A DNA stretch of 64,000 nucleotides from Urechidicola croceus (GTDB lineage: Bacteria > Bacteroidota > Bacteroidia > Flavobacteriales > Flavobacteriaceae), in contig NZ_CP017478.1 of assembly GCF_001761325.1 (NCBI RefSeq), positions 1 to 64,000 on the forward strand, in the 5' to 3' direction. Below, one piece after another: positions 1 to 9,070 of this stretch. Under the pieces are notes generated by a model, which saw only the letters and a list, made by a program, of their open reading frames with translations, was not told where the DNA came from and made no database searches. Every line of letters begins with the position of its first letter. Positions within the stretch are counted from its first letter, which is position 1. The position numbers and the translations under genes were made by a program.

Positions 1-1182
1 ATGGAAAATACGTATAGTAGTAGTACACCACATACAGTAAAAATTCCAAGTTCTAATAGAAATCCAATTAATTCGCAAGGGGTTACGGTTCCGCTTGAAA
101 TAAATAAAAGAGAACTTAAAAACCCATTTGTTATTCCTGGAATTCAGAAGGTAAAAATTGAATCTCAGTTGAACCCAAATTATAACTTTGATAGTTTTAT
201 TGAAGGTGATTCTAATAGGTTAGCTAGATCTGCAGGTATGGCTGTAGCTAATAAGCCCGGAGGAACATCATTTAATCCATTATTAATTTATGGAGGTGTT
301 GGATTAGGTAAAACACATTTAGCACACGCCATTGGTGTTGAAATTAAAGAGAAATACCCAGATAAAACAGTTTTATATATTTCATCGGAAAGATTTACAC
401 AGCAATTTATTGATTCAGTAAAGTCAAATACTAGAAATGATTTTATTCATTTTTATCAAATGATTGATGTTTTAATAATTGATGATGTTCAATTTTTATC
501 AGGTAAAACAGGTACTCAAGATGTATTTTTCCATATATTCAATCATTTACATCAAAATGGTAAGCAAGTAATTATAAGTTCTGATAAAGCACCAGTTGAT
601 ATGCAAGATATTGAACAACGCTTATTATCTCGTTTTAAATGGGGGCTTTCAGCAGAATTGCAAGCTCCAGACTATGAAACTAGGGTTTCAATTTTGCAAA
701 ATAAATTGTATCGTGATGGTGTTGATATGCCAGATGAAATTGTTGATTATATAGCAAAGAATATTAAATCAAACGTTCGTGAATTAGAAGGTGTTTTAGT
801 ATCAATGATTGCTCAGGCTTCCTTTAATAGAAAAGAATTTACTCTTTCTTTAACCAAACAAATCGTTGATAAGTTTGTTAAGAATACAAAACGTGAAGTT
901 TCAATAGATCAAATCCAAAAAGTAGTATCAAGTTATTTTGATTTAGATGTAGCAACCTTGCAATCAAAAACTAGAAAAAGGCATATTGTTCAAGCTCGTC
1001 AGTTGGCAATGTTTTTTGCTAAGAAAATGACAAAAGCATCATTAGCTAGTATTGGTTCTCAAATTGGAAAAAGAGACCATGCAACAGTTTTACATGCTTG
1101 TAAAACAGTAGATAATTTAACGGAAACAGATAAGCAATTCCGTAAGTATGTTGAAGACTTGACAAAAAAACTTACCTATTAA
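1..1182 (+). CDS. dnaA: Chromosomal replication initiator DnaA (5' end cut off by the window)
   Basis: ATP-dependent initiator that binds DnaA boxes and opens the chromosomal origin. The visible part has the end of the linker (residues 1-55), the AAA+ domain with Walker A GGVGLGKT at 98-105 and Walker B around LIIDDVQF, and the C-terminal helix-turn-helix with the signature GKRDHATVLHAC at 356-367. The family is usually about 470 residues, and the first domain (about 80 residues, DnaB/DiaA contact) is absent. The ATG at base 1 is therefore most likely an internal methionine and the true start lies upstream. A phosphatase and an RsmI-like gene follow within a few bases, so the three are probably cotranscribed. 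Confidence 0.97.
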   Translation: MENTYSSSTPHTVKIPSSNRNPINSQGVTVPLEINKRELKNPFVIPGIQKVKIESQLNPNYNFDSFIEGDSNRLARSAGMAVANKPGGTSFNPLLIYGGVGLGKTHLAHAIGVEIKEKYPDKTVLYISSERFTQQFIDSVKSNTRNDFIHFYQMIDVLIIDDVQFLSGKTGTQDVFFHIFNHLHQNGKQVIISSDKAPVDMQDIEQRLLSRFKWGLSAELQAPDYETRVSILQNKLYRDGVDMPDEIVDYIAKNIKSNVRELEGVLVSMIAQASFNRKEFTLSLTKQIVDKFVKNTKREVSIDQIQKVVSSYFDLDVATLQSKTRKRHIVQARQLAMFFAKKMTKASLASIGSQIGKRDHATVLHACKTVDNLTETDKQFRKYVEDLTKKLTY

Positions 1183-1192
1183 TTCCAATAAA

Positions 1193-1645
1193 ATGGTTAG
1201 AGTATTAATGGTTTGCCTTGGTAATATTTGTCGCTCACCATTGGCAGAGGGTATATTAAAATCAAAAACCTTTTTAAAAAATGTTAAAGTTGACTCTGCA
1301 GGTACAGGAGCTTATCACATAGGTAGTTTACCAGATAAGCGATCAATAGCAATAGCAAAACAGCATAATTTAGATATTACCGATCATAGAGGTCGTCAAT
1401 TTTCTGTAAAAGATTTTGATGATTTTGACGTTATTTATGTAATGGATAGTTCGAATTATAAAAATGTAATTCGATTAGCACGAAATGAACAAGATGAGCA
1501 AAAGGTAAAAATGATTTTAAACGAAGTATTTCCTGGTGAGAATTTAGATGTTCCAGATCCATATACTGGAGGAAGTCACGGATTTAGAATTGTATATGAT
1601 ATGCTAAATGAAGCTTGTGATATTATTGTTGAAAAATTATCATAG
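1193..1645 (+). CDS. Low-molecular-weight protein tyrosine phosphatase
   Basis: Cytoplasmic phosphatase of the LMW-PTP family (150 residues, normal length). The P-loop C-x5-R is at C8-R14 (CLGNICRS), and the general-acid Asp is D122 in the DPY motif. Substrates in flavobacteria are not known; relatives act on phosphotyrosine of sugar-polymer kinases or on arginine phosphate. It starts 10 bases after dnaA and ends 2 bases before the RsmI-like gene, which indicates one transcript. The ATG at 1193 places the P-loop at the usual distance from the N-terminus. Confidence 0.93.
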   Translation: MVRVLMVCLGNICRSPLAEGILKSKTFLKNVKVDSAGTGAYHIGSLPDKRSIAIAKQHNLDITDHRGRQFSVKDFDDFDVIYVMDSSNYKNVIRLARNEQDEQKVKMILNEVFPGENLDVPDPYTGGSHGFRIVYDMLNEACDIIVEKLS

Positions 1646-1647
1646 AA

Positions 1648-2361
1648 ATGTCTCAAAAAGGAAAACTATATCTTATTCCAACTACATTAGGAGATAATGA
1701 ACCATTAGAAGTTCTTCCACTTTCAGTTAAAAAAGTAGTTGAAAGTTTGGATTATTTTATTGTTGAAAATCAAAAAACAGCAAGAAGATTCATTAAAAGA
1801 ATTACCCCGAAGAAATCACAACCATCTTTAGTTTTAAGATCAATAGACAAATATGCTGAAGCTCTTGAAGTAAGTACTTACTTAGATGTGTGTGAACAAG
1901 GAATTTCAGTAGGTTTACTTTCAGAAGCGGGTGTTCCGGCAATTGCAGATCCAGGAGCAGAAGTTGTTAAGTTAGCACATGAAAAAAACATACAGGTTGT
2001 TCCTTTAGTTGGTCCATCTTCTATTGTTTTGGCAATGATGGCATCTGGAATGAATGGTCAAAGTTTTACTTTTAATGGGTATTTGCCAATTGACAGTTCT
2101 GTTCGAAAAAAAACAATCAAACAATTAGAGAAGTTGTCTTTAGATAAAAATCAATCTCAAATTTTTATTGAAACGCCTTATAGAAATGAAAAAATGCTTA
2201 CTGATTTAAAATCAACTTTAGCACCAACTACTAGGTTGTGTATTGCTACTGATATTACACTTTCTTCAGAATATATCAAGACATTAACTATAAATGATTG
2301 GAAAAATGAAAATCCTAATTTGCATAAAAGACCAACAATATTCATAATTCATAAAAGTTAG
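1648..2361 (+). CDS. Tetrapyrrole-methylase-fold SAM-dependent methyltransferase, RsmI-like
   Basis: Member of the TP-methylase superfamily, related to RsmI, which 2'-O-methylates C1402 of 16S rRNA. Visible marks are the N-terminal LYLIPTTLGD strand, the GLLSEAGVPAIADPGAEVV segment typical of RsmI (ISDAGTPLISDPG in the classical enzyme), the VPLVGPSSIVLAMMASG loop, and FIETPYRNEKML. At 237 residues it is shorter than classical RsmI (about 280) and belongs to the short Bacteroidota form, so the rRNA target is an inference. It is the last gene of the dnaA transcript and is followed by a clear hairpin terminator. Confidence 0.85.
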   Translation: MSQKGKLYLIPTTLGDNEPLEVLPLSVKKVVESLDYFIVENQKTARRFIKRITPKKSQPSLVLRSIDKYAEALEVSTYLDVCEQGISVGLLSEAGVPAIADPGAEVVKLAHEKNIQVVPLVGPSSIVLAMMASGMNGQSFTFNGYLPIDSSVRKKTIKQLEKLSLDKNQSQIFIETPYRNEKMLTDLKSTLAPTTRLCIATDITLSSEYIKTLTINDWKNENPNLHKRPTIFIIHKS

Positions 2362-2376
2362 GATATTATATAAACG

Positions 2377-2410
2377 ATAAAAGCCCGAAACAAATGTTTC
2401 AGGCTTTTAT
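2377..2410. terminator. Rho-independent terminator, likely bidirectional
   Basis: A stem of about 14 pairs with one mismatch: left arm 2377-2391, loop AAAT, right arm 2396-2410. It lies between the converging RsmI-like and lysozyme-like genes and has A/T tracts on both sides. Confidence 0.85.
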
Positions 2411-2432
2411 AACTAACCAAAAATTAACCAAT

Positions 2433-3074
2433 TCAAATTAACGGGTTCTTGCTTGCTTCAATTGAAGAAACATCAAACCCTGAAAACTTTTTCATATAAT
2501 ATTGTATTGAACTACCAAAAGCATCACTAAAATTAGTGTTGCCACCACTTCGCAAAAACTTTTTAACGTTGCCTGCGCCACCTAAATGAGCGGCTGCAAG
2601 GATTCCTGATTCGGTAATTTCAAATCCGTTTATTTTTTTTCCTACACTTCTTTTGATGTCGTTTCGCAAGATGTGTTTATTTAAAGAACATAATGCCATA
2701 AAGGCTCTTTCTTGTTGTTCTGGGTTTCTTAAGAAATTTTCAACATTATAAATTTTTAATCTTCTTAAGGTTGACTTTCCAAATTGGTATTTACCCATAT
2801 AGCCAAACTTATTTACAATGTGGTATCTATTTCTAGATTCTTTAAATCCAACTGCCTCTTTGAAACCTATAAAAGAACTTCCTGTAAAAGGAACATTTAT
2901 AATTCTTTCGCATTCTTCAAGAGTAAGAACAGTTGATAGTTGCGTTGGACGCACGCAATTTTCATCATAAATACTACTACTGTTTTCTTTTTTTGAAAAA
3001 CTAGAACTTAATATCGTAACAATTACCAATCCTAAGATTAATGTTGTTTTTTTTATACGTAATGGTTTAATCAT
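2433..3074 (-). CDS. Exported lysozyme-like (transglycosylase-fold) protein
   Basis: Probable peptidoglycan-acting protein of 213 residues. An N-terminal hydrophobic segment (residues about 10-26) suggests export or membrane anchoring. The core from about 65 to 195 resembles the lysozyme-like/SLT fold: GFKESRNRY supplies a candidate catalytic Glu, followed by FGYMGKYQFGKSTL, the usual G-x-YQFx2-TL block, and a later ILAAAHLGGAG helix. Family members cleave the glycan backbone, but activity here is inferred from fold motifs only. It is a single gene, convergent with the dnaA transcript, with its own promoter at 3111-3118. Confidence 0.7.
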   Translation of the reverse strand: MIKPLRIKKTTLILGLVIVTILSSSFSKKENSSSIYDENCVRPTQLSTVLTLEECERIINVPFTGSSFIGFKEAVGFKESRNRYHIVNKFGYMGKYQFGKSTLRRLKIYNVENFLRNPEQQERAFMALCSLNKHILRNDIKRSVGKKINGFEITESGILAAAHLGGAGNVKKFLRSGGNTNFSDAFGSSIQYYMKKFSGFDVSSIEASKNPLI

Positions 3075-3508
3075 ATTTCTATAAATTGGAACCGTTCATA
3101 TTTCGGGGTGCAAAATTAGTGTTTTTTATTAAATTCACAATAATTATTTAATATTTGAATTATTTTTGTTAAATAATTAAATAAATATGTACTTCCTTAA
3201 ATATAATATATTTTTAAATATATTAGTTCGTTAAACATTTACTTTTTGAGTTTGTTTCCTGTTAATTGTTGAATTCTACTTGTAAAGAGCTTAATAAATT
3301 TACTATTTAACCGATAGAATTGTCTTTTGTGGGAACAAATTCATGCTGCAAACATATAATTGATTTCTATTCAAAAGTATTTTAATGAATGATTGTAAGT
3401 AGAAAATATATAAATGGTAAGATTTAATGAATGAACAGTATTTAAAATATTATTTTTAAGTTAAAATACTGAAAATGAAATAGTTATACAATCGAAAACG
3501 TTGGAATT
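3075..3508. other. AT-rich intergenic region without a gene
   Basis: About 430 bases between two minus-strand genes. Apart from the promoter element at 3111-3118 I see no coding frame, tRNA, repeat or strong hairpin. Whether it holds a small RNA cannot be judged by eye. Confidence 0.5.
3111..3118 (-). promoter_or_regulatory. Bacteroidota -7 promoter element (TAATTTTG)
   Basis: TAATTTTG on the minus strand matches the Bacteroidota consensus TAnnTTTG and lies 37 bases upstream of the lysozyme-like gene start. Confidence 0.55.
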
Positions 3509-4543
3509 TTAACGATTTATACCTTGCTCATTTATCCAACGTTGATATTTTTGGGCATTTCTATTGTGTTGAGCCAAGGTTTTTGCAAATGCATGTCTAC
3601 CTGCATTATTCATATCTGCACACATATAATAGTAATCATGATTTTCAGGGTTTAACACAGCATTAATGGATGAAATATCTGGCATAGATATTGGTCCCGG
3701 TGGTAAACCTATATTTTTATATGTATTGTATTTTGACTTTATTTCTAAATCTTTTAAAAGTACACGCTTGATAATTACATCTTGCCCTAATTTTTGTTTC
3801 AGAGCAAATATTATGGTTGGGTCGGCTTGAAGTGGCCATTTGTTTCTATATCTATTTAGATATAATCCAGCAACTCTAGGTCGTTCACTAACTGTAGCAG
3901 TTTCTTTTTGTACGATAGAGGCTAATGTAATGACACCATTAATTGTTAAATTTTGTTTTTTTGCTTTTGCTAATTTTTCATCAGTCCAAAACCTTTTATA
4001 TTCGCTTAACATCTTATCACGAAATTTAATGGCAGATGTGTTCCAATAAAATTCATAACTATTAGGAATGTACATTCCTATTGCTGTTTCTAAAGTAAAT
4101 TTATTATTTATTAAAAACTTTTCATCTTTTAAAGCATTTAAAATTGAGAGTGAATCTGGCTCTATTTGTTGAGCTATTCTTCCAGCTAATTTTTCTAAAG
4201 ATTCCTGATTATTAAATGATAATTTAATAGGTGTTTGGTTTCCACTTCTTAATAAGTTGACTAAATCATTATTACTCATGCCAGAGTTTATTTGATATTT
4301 GCCAGATTTAATTACATTAGGATAGTTTTTCTTTTTAGCAACCCATTCAAATGAATTAGGGTTTTTTAATTTAGGTGAAATTAGTGAAAGTACCTCTTCA
4401 AAAGTAGTATTTGAGGGAATATAAATTGATGAATTTTCTTTTGTATTTGAAGCGTATATTTTACTGTAAAAACTGAATGCTAGAGATGCAGCAATAATTC
4501 CTACAATTAGTACTCCAGTTACTATTATTTTTTTCTTAGTCAT
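3509..4543 (-). CDS. mltG: Endolytic murein transglycosylase MltG
   Basis: Membrane-bound lytic transglycosylase that cuts nascent glycan strands and so sets their length. It has 344 residues: an N-terminal membrane anchor (about 5-28), a LysM-like region, and the YceG/MltG domain. Diagnostic blocks are IPNSYEFYW, the catalytic block LASIVQKETATVSERP (Glu in QKET), LNRYRNKWPLQADPT, and GLPPGPISMPDISSI, followed by the C-terminal YYMCADMNNAGRHAF. It is the third gene of the dapF-GNAT-mltG set and overlaps the acetyltransferase by 8 bases, so a precursor gene and a wall-remodelling gene are cotranscribed. Confidence 0.95.
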   Translation of the reverse strand: MTKKKIIVTGVLIVGIIAASLAFSFYSKIYASNTKENSSIYIPSNTTFEEVLSLISPKLKNPNSFEWVAKKKNYPNVIKSGKYQINSGMSNNDLVNLLRSGNQTPIKLSFNNQESLEKLAGRIAQQIEPDSLSILNALKDEKFLINNKFTLETAIGMYIPNSYEFYWNTSAIKFRDKMLSEYKRFWTDEKLAKAKKQNLTINGVITLASIVQKETATVSERPRVAGLYLNRYRNKWPLQADPTIIFALKQKLGQDVIIKRVLLKDLEIKSKYNTYKNIGLPPGPISMPDISSINAVLNPENHDYYYMCADMNNAGRHAFAKTLAQHNRNAQKYQRWINEQGINR

Positions 4544-5060
4544 TTATTAGTTGATATAACAATTCGTTTTTAAATTTTCCGTTAATGAAAATCCAATCTT
4601 TTTTTAATCCAATTTTTTTGAAACCAAATTTTTCAAAAAGGGCAATACTTTTGATATTATCTTCGGTAATATTTGCATGTATTTGGTGGAGGTCTAAATG
4701 AGTGAAAGCATAATTAATTAATATTTCTAATGCTTCTGATGCATATCCTTTGTTTTCATTATTTGGGCTGATTAAGATTCCAATACCAGCACGTCTATGC
4801 TTTGGTTCATAATCAAAAAGGTCTATTAATCCAACAGAATTAGTTGTTTTACTTTCTTCAATTAGTAATCTAAGTTGTTTTGCTTGGTATATATCTTGAT
4901 GAGCATTTTCTAAATATTGTTGCAATAAAAACTTTGAGAATGGTTTTTGGGTATTACTAACAGACCAATATGACTCATCATTTTCAATAGTATATAGAAA
5001 AGTTAAATCGGCTAATTCAAGTGCCCTTAAATTTATATGTTTTCCTGTAAGTGTTTTCAT
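4536..5060 (-). CDS. GNAT-family N-acetyltransferase (RimJ/RimL type)
   Basis: Acetyl-CoA-dependent N-acetyltransferase of 174 residues. It opens with the HINLRALELADLTFLY motif typical of the RimJ/RimL branch. The acetyl-CoA loop is PNNENKGYASEALEILINYAF, and the closing block is ITEDNIKSIALFEKFGFKKIG. The substrate is unknown; relatives acetylate ribosomal protein N-termini, polyamines or antibiotics. The start ATGA overlaps the dapF stop, and the gene's end overlaps mltG, so it sits inside a coupled operon. Confidence 0.88.
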   Translation of the reverse strand: MKTLTGKHINLRALELADLTFLYTIENDESYWSVSNTQKPFSKFLLQQYLENAHQDIYQAKQLRLLIEESKTTNSVGLIDLFDYEPKHRRAGIGILISPNNENKGYASEALEILINYAFTHLDLHQIHANITEDNIKSIALFEKFGFKKIGLKKDWIFINGKFKNELLYQLIND

Positions 5061-5839
5061 TTAATATCCAATGTCCCTTCAAATACATAGGTCGCAGGTC
5101 CAGTTAAAAATACATTTTCAAAGTGACCATTTTTATTTTCAAAACTAACAGATAAATTTCCACCTAATGTTTCTATATTAATGGTTGTATTAGTTGTTTT
5201 TTTTGCAACATGAGACGCTATTGCAACAGCAGTAACTCCAGTTCCGCAACTTAAAGTTTCATCTTCAACTCCACGTTCATAAGTTCTTACTTTAATTGTA
5301 TCAGAATTAACTAGTTCAGCAAAATTTACATTTGAACCAATTTCAAAATAGGGAGCGCCATTTCTAATTTTACGTCCCATATTTGTTACGTCAAAATTAT
5401 TTACATCACTTACAAATTCAACATGATGAGGTGAGCCTGTATCTAAAAATAAATGAGATTTGAAATTGTCAACATTTAAAATATCAATCATTTGAAGGCT
5501 TACAATTCCATTTTCAATGGTCGCATGATGAATACCATCAATCGCATCAAAGGTTGTTTTTGTATCAATTATATTTAACTGTTTTGCAAAAGAAACTAGA
5601 CACCTACCGCCATTACCACACATTGAACTTTCATTACCATCAGCATTAAAATAAACCATTTTAAAATCGGTAGTTTCTGAATCTTCAAGTAATATAAGTC
5701 CATCAGCACCAACACCAAAACGTCTATCACATATTTCATTGATGAGATTGGTATTGTTTTTAGGGAAAATAGTTTCACGATTGTCTATCATGACAAAATC
5801 ATTTCCTGTACCTTGATATTTGTAAAATTGTATTTTCAT
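5057..5839 (-). CDS. dapF: Diaminopimelate epimerase
   Basis: Converts LL- to meso-diaminopimelate, the cross-linking residue of peptidoglycan and the lysine precursor. It has 260 residues, normal length. The two catalytic cysteines are C74 in MCGNGGRC and C198 in SCGTGVTA, and the N-terminal GTGNDFVMIDNR block is present. It leads the operon with a GNAT gene and mltG, linked by a 4-base ATGA overlap. A TACATTTG promoter element ends only 5 bases before the ATG, so the leader is extremely short. Confidence 0.97.
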   Translation of the reverse strand: MKIQFYKYQGTGNDFVMIDNRETIFPKNNTNLINEICDRRFGVGADGLILLEDSETTDFKMVYFNADGNESSMCGNGGRCLVSFAKQLNIIDTKTTFDAIDGIHHATIENGIVSLQMIDILNVDNFKSHLFLDTGSPHHVEFVSDVNNFDVTNMGRKIRNGAPYFEIGSNVNFAELVNSDTIKVRTYERGVEDETLSCGTGVTAVAIASHVAKKTTNTTINIETLGGNLSVSFENKNGHFENVFLTGPATYVFEGTLDIK

Positions 5840-5844
5840 TATTG

Positions 5845-5852
5845 CAAATGTA
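5845..5852 (-). promoter_or_regulatory. Bacteroidota -7 promoter element (TACATTTG) of the dapF operon
   Basis: TACATTTG on the minus strand, 5 bases from the dapF start codon. Transcription would begin at or very near the ATG. Confidence 0.6.
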
Positions 5853-5919
5853 TGATTTTAACTGGAATTTTTATGTGTTAAAGTTCCGTTAATCTGTTTT
5901 AATGAGTGTAATAAATTCT

Positions 5920-5927
5920 TAAATTTG
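5920..5927 (+). promoter_or_regulatory. Bacteroidota -7 promoter element (TAAATTTG) before the HtrA gene
   Basis: TAAATTTG matches TAnnTTTG and lies 34 bases upstream of the HtrA start, divergent from dapF. Confidence 0.55.
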
Positions 5928-5961
5928 AGTGTTAAATAGTTAAACTAAAATAAATAAGAAG

Positions 5962-7368
5962 ATGAAGAAAATTTTAAGTTTAGTACTTGTGTCTGCACTT
6001 GGAGGTGCATTAACGTTAGGAACTTATAAAGTTTTTATTGAAAAACCTCAAGTTGTTTCTCAACAACAAGAGTCTCCAAATGATTTAAATAATATCAAAA
6101 CCAATTTTAATACTGTACCAACTTACGCTGCCGAAGTAACAGATTTTACAATGGCATCAGAAAAGACATTAGATGCAGTAGTTCATGTTAAAAACAGATC
6201 GGTTTATACTACTAGAAACCCTATAGAAGAGTTGTTTTATGGTAATTCATCTGGAGCAAAAAGAGTGCAAATAGGTATGGGAAGTGGTGTTATAGTTTCT
6301 TCGGATGGCTATATAATTACAAACAATCATGTAATAAATGGTGCTAATGAAATAGAAATTATTCTAAATGATAAAAAAACATATATAGGAGAGTTGGTTG
6401 GAACTGATGTAACAAATGATATTGCATTAGTTAAGATTGATGCAAAGGACTTGCCTTATGTGACGTTTGGAGATTCTGATAATGTAAAAGTTGGAGAGTG
6501 GGTATTAGCCGTAGGAAATCCTTATAATTTAACAGCTACTGTGACAGCAGGTATTATTAGTGCAAAGGGTAGAGATCTTTTAGGAAATAATCAAATAGAA
6601 TCATATATTCAAACTGATGCAGTTGTGAATTCTGGAAATAGTGGTGGTGCACTTGTAAATACACAAGGTGAATTGGTAGGGATTAATACAATGATTACTT
6701 CTACTACTGGTTCATATATAGGTTATTCGTTTGCTGTACCATCAAATATTGCTAAAAAAGTGATTGAAGATATTATAGAGTATGGTAATGTTCAAAGAGC
6801 TTTTATTGGAATTAATTATCGAGAATTAAATGGAGATAATAATAAAGAATTTAGTGTTCCAAATACAGAAGGTGTAATCGTAACGAATGTTTTAGCCGAA
6901 AGCGGTGCAGAAATAGCAGGAGTAAAAGAAAATGACATAATTGTAAAAGCAAATAATGTAAAAATTTCCACTTTTGCAGATTTAAATGGTTTTTTAAATA
7001 CCAAAAGACCTGATGATATTGTTGATTTTACAATTGTTAGAAATGGAAAACAAAAAATTATTCCTGTAAAACTGTATAAAAATGTTACTACAGCAGTAAA
7101 TCAAATTGGTTTAAATTTGGAAAATTTAGAACTAAAAGAAGCTAAAAAATATAATTTAAAACATGGAGTTAAAATTAGTAATATCAATAATGAAAAATTA
7201 GAATATTTAGGGTTAAGACGAGGACAAATAATCACAAATATTAATGGTAAAGAAATTCAAAATGTTGATGATGTAAATACTGTTATATCAGGTCTAGGAA
7301 AAACCGATAAAATTGTAATAGAAGTACTTACCGAAAACGGTGTTAGAGAGCGATATTTGTTTAGATAG
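5962..7368 (+). CDS. Periplasmic HtrA/DegP-family serine protease with two PDZ domains
   Basis: Envelope quality-control protease and chaperone of 468 residues. An N-terminal signal or anchor (about 4-22) is followed by the trypsin-like domain with triad H123 (NNHV), D153 (TNDIALV) and S227 (NSGNSGGA). Two PDZ domains follow, at about 270-365 and 375-465. Family members degrade or refold misfolded periplasmic proteins, usually as oligomeric cages. It is monocistronic, with a TAAATTTG element upstream and a strong hairpin downstream. Confidence 0.95.
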   Translation: MKKILSLVLVSALGGALTLGTYKVFIEKPQVVSQQQESPNDLNNIKTNFNTVPTYAAEVTDFTMASEKTLDAVVHVKNRSVYTTRNPIEELFYGNSSGAKRVQIGMGSGVIVSSDGYIITNNHVINGANEIEIILNDKKTYIGELVGTDVTNDIALVKIDAKDLPYVTFGDSDNVKVGEWVLAVGNPYNLTATVTAGIISAKGRDLLGNNQIESYIQTDAVVNSGNSGGALVNTQGELVGINTMITSTTGSYIGYSFAVPSNIAKKVIEDIIEYGNVQRAFIGINYRELNGDNNKEFSVPNTEGVIVTNVLAESGAEIAGVKENDIIVKANNVKISTFADLNGFLNTKRPDDIVDFTIVRNGKQKIIPVKLYKNVTTAVNQIGLNLENLELKEAKKYNLKHGVKISNINNEKLEYLGLRRGQIITNINGKEIQNVDDVNTVISGLGKTDKIVIEVLTENGVRERYLFR

Positions 7369-7386
7369 AAGTATAATTAAATTGTT

Positions 7387-7417
7387 AAAAAAACCAACTG
7401 TTAAAGTTGGTTTTTTT
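7387..7417 (+). terminator. Rho-independent terminator after the HtrA gene
   Basis: The stem AACCAACT/AGTTGGTT is extended by A/T pairs and ends in a run of T. It lies 18 bases past the HtrA stop. Confidence 0.88.
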
Positions 7418-7453
7418 ATTGAAAATAAGTTTACGAAAACGTTTTAGATTTTA

Positions 7454-7461
7454 TACATTTG
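7454..7461 (+). promoter_or_regulatory. Bacteroidota -7 promoter element (TACATTTG) before GAPDH
   Basis: TACATTTG lies 30 bases upstream of the GAPDH start and just after the previous terminator. Confidence 0.58.
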
Positions 7462-7491
7462 CACTCGATTTTAACTTTAACTTAAATAACA

Positions 7492-8934
7492 ATGTCAGAG
7501 AATTCTTATGAGCAAGAACTTGCTTTTCAAACTGATAGGCGGCGAGCGTCTATTGAATTTATTAAACTTATTAGCGATTTGTGGTATGATAAGACTATTG
7601 AGTTGGTTCTTTTTAGAAATCAATTAATTGATAGAAACGTAAGTGAAATATTAAACTTACTTGATTATGCCACAGAATTCGTTCAGAAGCCAATTTCAAT
7701 ATTTGATACTGTTGAAATTGCTCGTACACTTAAACAACTTAATTTACCACCATCAAAACTCGATATAGGAAAGCTAGTTTATGAATATCAACTAGATAAT
7801 AATGACTATAATATTTATAAATTTTTAAGCGTAAAACTTAAGGATTCTACTGAAAAGGAAGATATAGTTCCCAAAGATGTTGTTCTTTATGGTTTTGGTA
7901 GAATAGGTAGACTTGTTGCTCGTGAAATGATGAGTAAAACAGGAAGCGGTCAACAAATGCGTTTAAGAGCAGTAGTTACAAGGGGTACTATTACTAAAAC
8001 TATATTAGAAAAGCGAGCTTCTTTATTGAAAAGTGATTCTATCCATGGTGAATTTTCTGGGACAGTAAGAGTTGATATTGCTAATAAAGCATTAGTAATT
8101 AATGGAACAACTGTTTATTTTATTTCGGCAAGTGCGCCAGAGAAAATAGATTATATAAAATATGGAATAAGCAATGCCTTGGTAATTGATAACACAGGTG
8201 CATATAGAGATAAAAAAGAATTAAGTAGACATCTAATTGCCAAAGGAGTAGATAAAGTTTTGCTTACTGCTCCAGGAAAAGATATTCCTAATATTGTTTA
8301 TGGTGTAAATCATTTTGAAATTGATCCTGAAAAACATAATATTTTTTCTGCAGCATCCTGTACTACAAATGCAATTTCACCTATTTTAAAAGTGGTAAAT
8401 GATAGTTTTGGTATTATTAGTGGACATTTAGAAACTATTCATGCATATACCAATGATCAAAATTTAGTTGATAATATGCATAGTAAATATCGTAGAGGTA
8501 GAGCAGCAGCATTGAATATGGTAATTACTGAAACAGGTGCAGGAAAAGCAGTATCAAAAGCAATTCCGTCACTTGAGGGAAAACTAACCTCAAATGCCAT
8601 TAGAGTGCCAGTTCCAAATGGATCTTTAGCGATTTTAAACCTTCAATTGGAGAATTCGGCTAGTGAAAAGTCTATTAATTCTGTGATGAAGAAATATGCA
8701 TTGGAAGGAGATTTGGTAGAGCAAATAAAATACTCACTAGATAATGAGCTCGTTTCTTCTGACATAGTTGGTTCATCTGCTCCGGCAATTTTTGATAGTA
8801 ATGCTACAATTGCTACTAAAGATGGTAAAACTGTAGTTTTATATATATGGTATGATAATGAATATGGTTATAGTCATCAGGTTATTAGATTGGCTAAACA
8901 TATTTCTAAGGTAAGAAGGTTTACGTATTACTAG
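7492..8934 (+). CDS. gap: Glyceraldehyde-3-phosphate dehydrogenase, long form
   Basis: NAD(P)-dependent oxidation of glyceraldehyde 3-phosphate in glycolysis/gluconeogenesis. The catalytic core has the Rossmann motif GFGRIGR at 134-140, the active cysteine C290 in SAASCTTNAI, and HAYTNDQ further on. At 480 residues it exceeds the usual 335 because of an N-terminal extension of about 125 residues, largely helical with no motif I recognise. This long type is known in Bacteroidota, and cofactor preference cannot be read from the sequence. The gene is single, with a promoter element at 7454 and a terminator at 8958. Confidence 0.93.
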   Translation: MSENSYEQELAFQTDRRRASIEFIKLISDLWYDKTIELVLFRNQLIDRNVSEILNLLDYATEFVQKPISIFDTVEIARTLKQLNLPPSKLDIGKLVYEYQLDNNDYNIYKFLSVKLKDSTEKEDIVPKDVVLYGFGRIGRLVAREMMSKTGSGQQMRLRAVVTRGTITKTILEKRASLLKSDSIHGEFSGTVRVDIANKALVINGTTVYFISASAPEKIDYIKYGISNALVIDNTGAYRDKKELSRHLIAKGVDKVLLTAPGKDIPNIVYGVNHFEIDPEKHNIFSAASCTTNAISPILKVVNDSFGIISGHLETIHAYTNDQNLVDNMHSKYRRGRAAALNMVITETGAGKAVSKAIPSLEGKLTSNAIRVPVPNGSLAILNLQLENSASEKSINSVMKKYALEGDLVEQIKYSLDNELVSSDIVGSSAPAIFDSNATIATKDGKTVVLYIWYDNEYGYSHQVIRLAKHISKVRRFTYY

Positions 8935-8957
8935 TAGATAAAATAATGTAAATAGTT

Positions 8958-8990
8958 AAAGTCGAAGTTTAAAGTACTTCGGCTTTTTTT
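8958..8990 (+). terminator. Rho-independent terminator after GAPDH
   Basis: An 11-pair stem (left arm 8958-8968, right arm 8976-8986, one G-U pair) is followed by a run of T. Confidence 0.87.
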
Positions 8991-9070
8991 TGTTAAAACA
9001 ATATTAAATTTTGATTGAAAATTTATTCAAAACTATTATAGTTGTATCTTTTGATTTTTAAATTTTCGAT

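Noticed and set aside
3075-3508. tRNA or small RNA gene in the largest non-coding gap
   Set aside because: No cloverleaf, conserved T-loop sequence or strong stem was found by eye.
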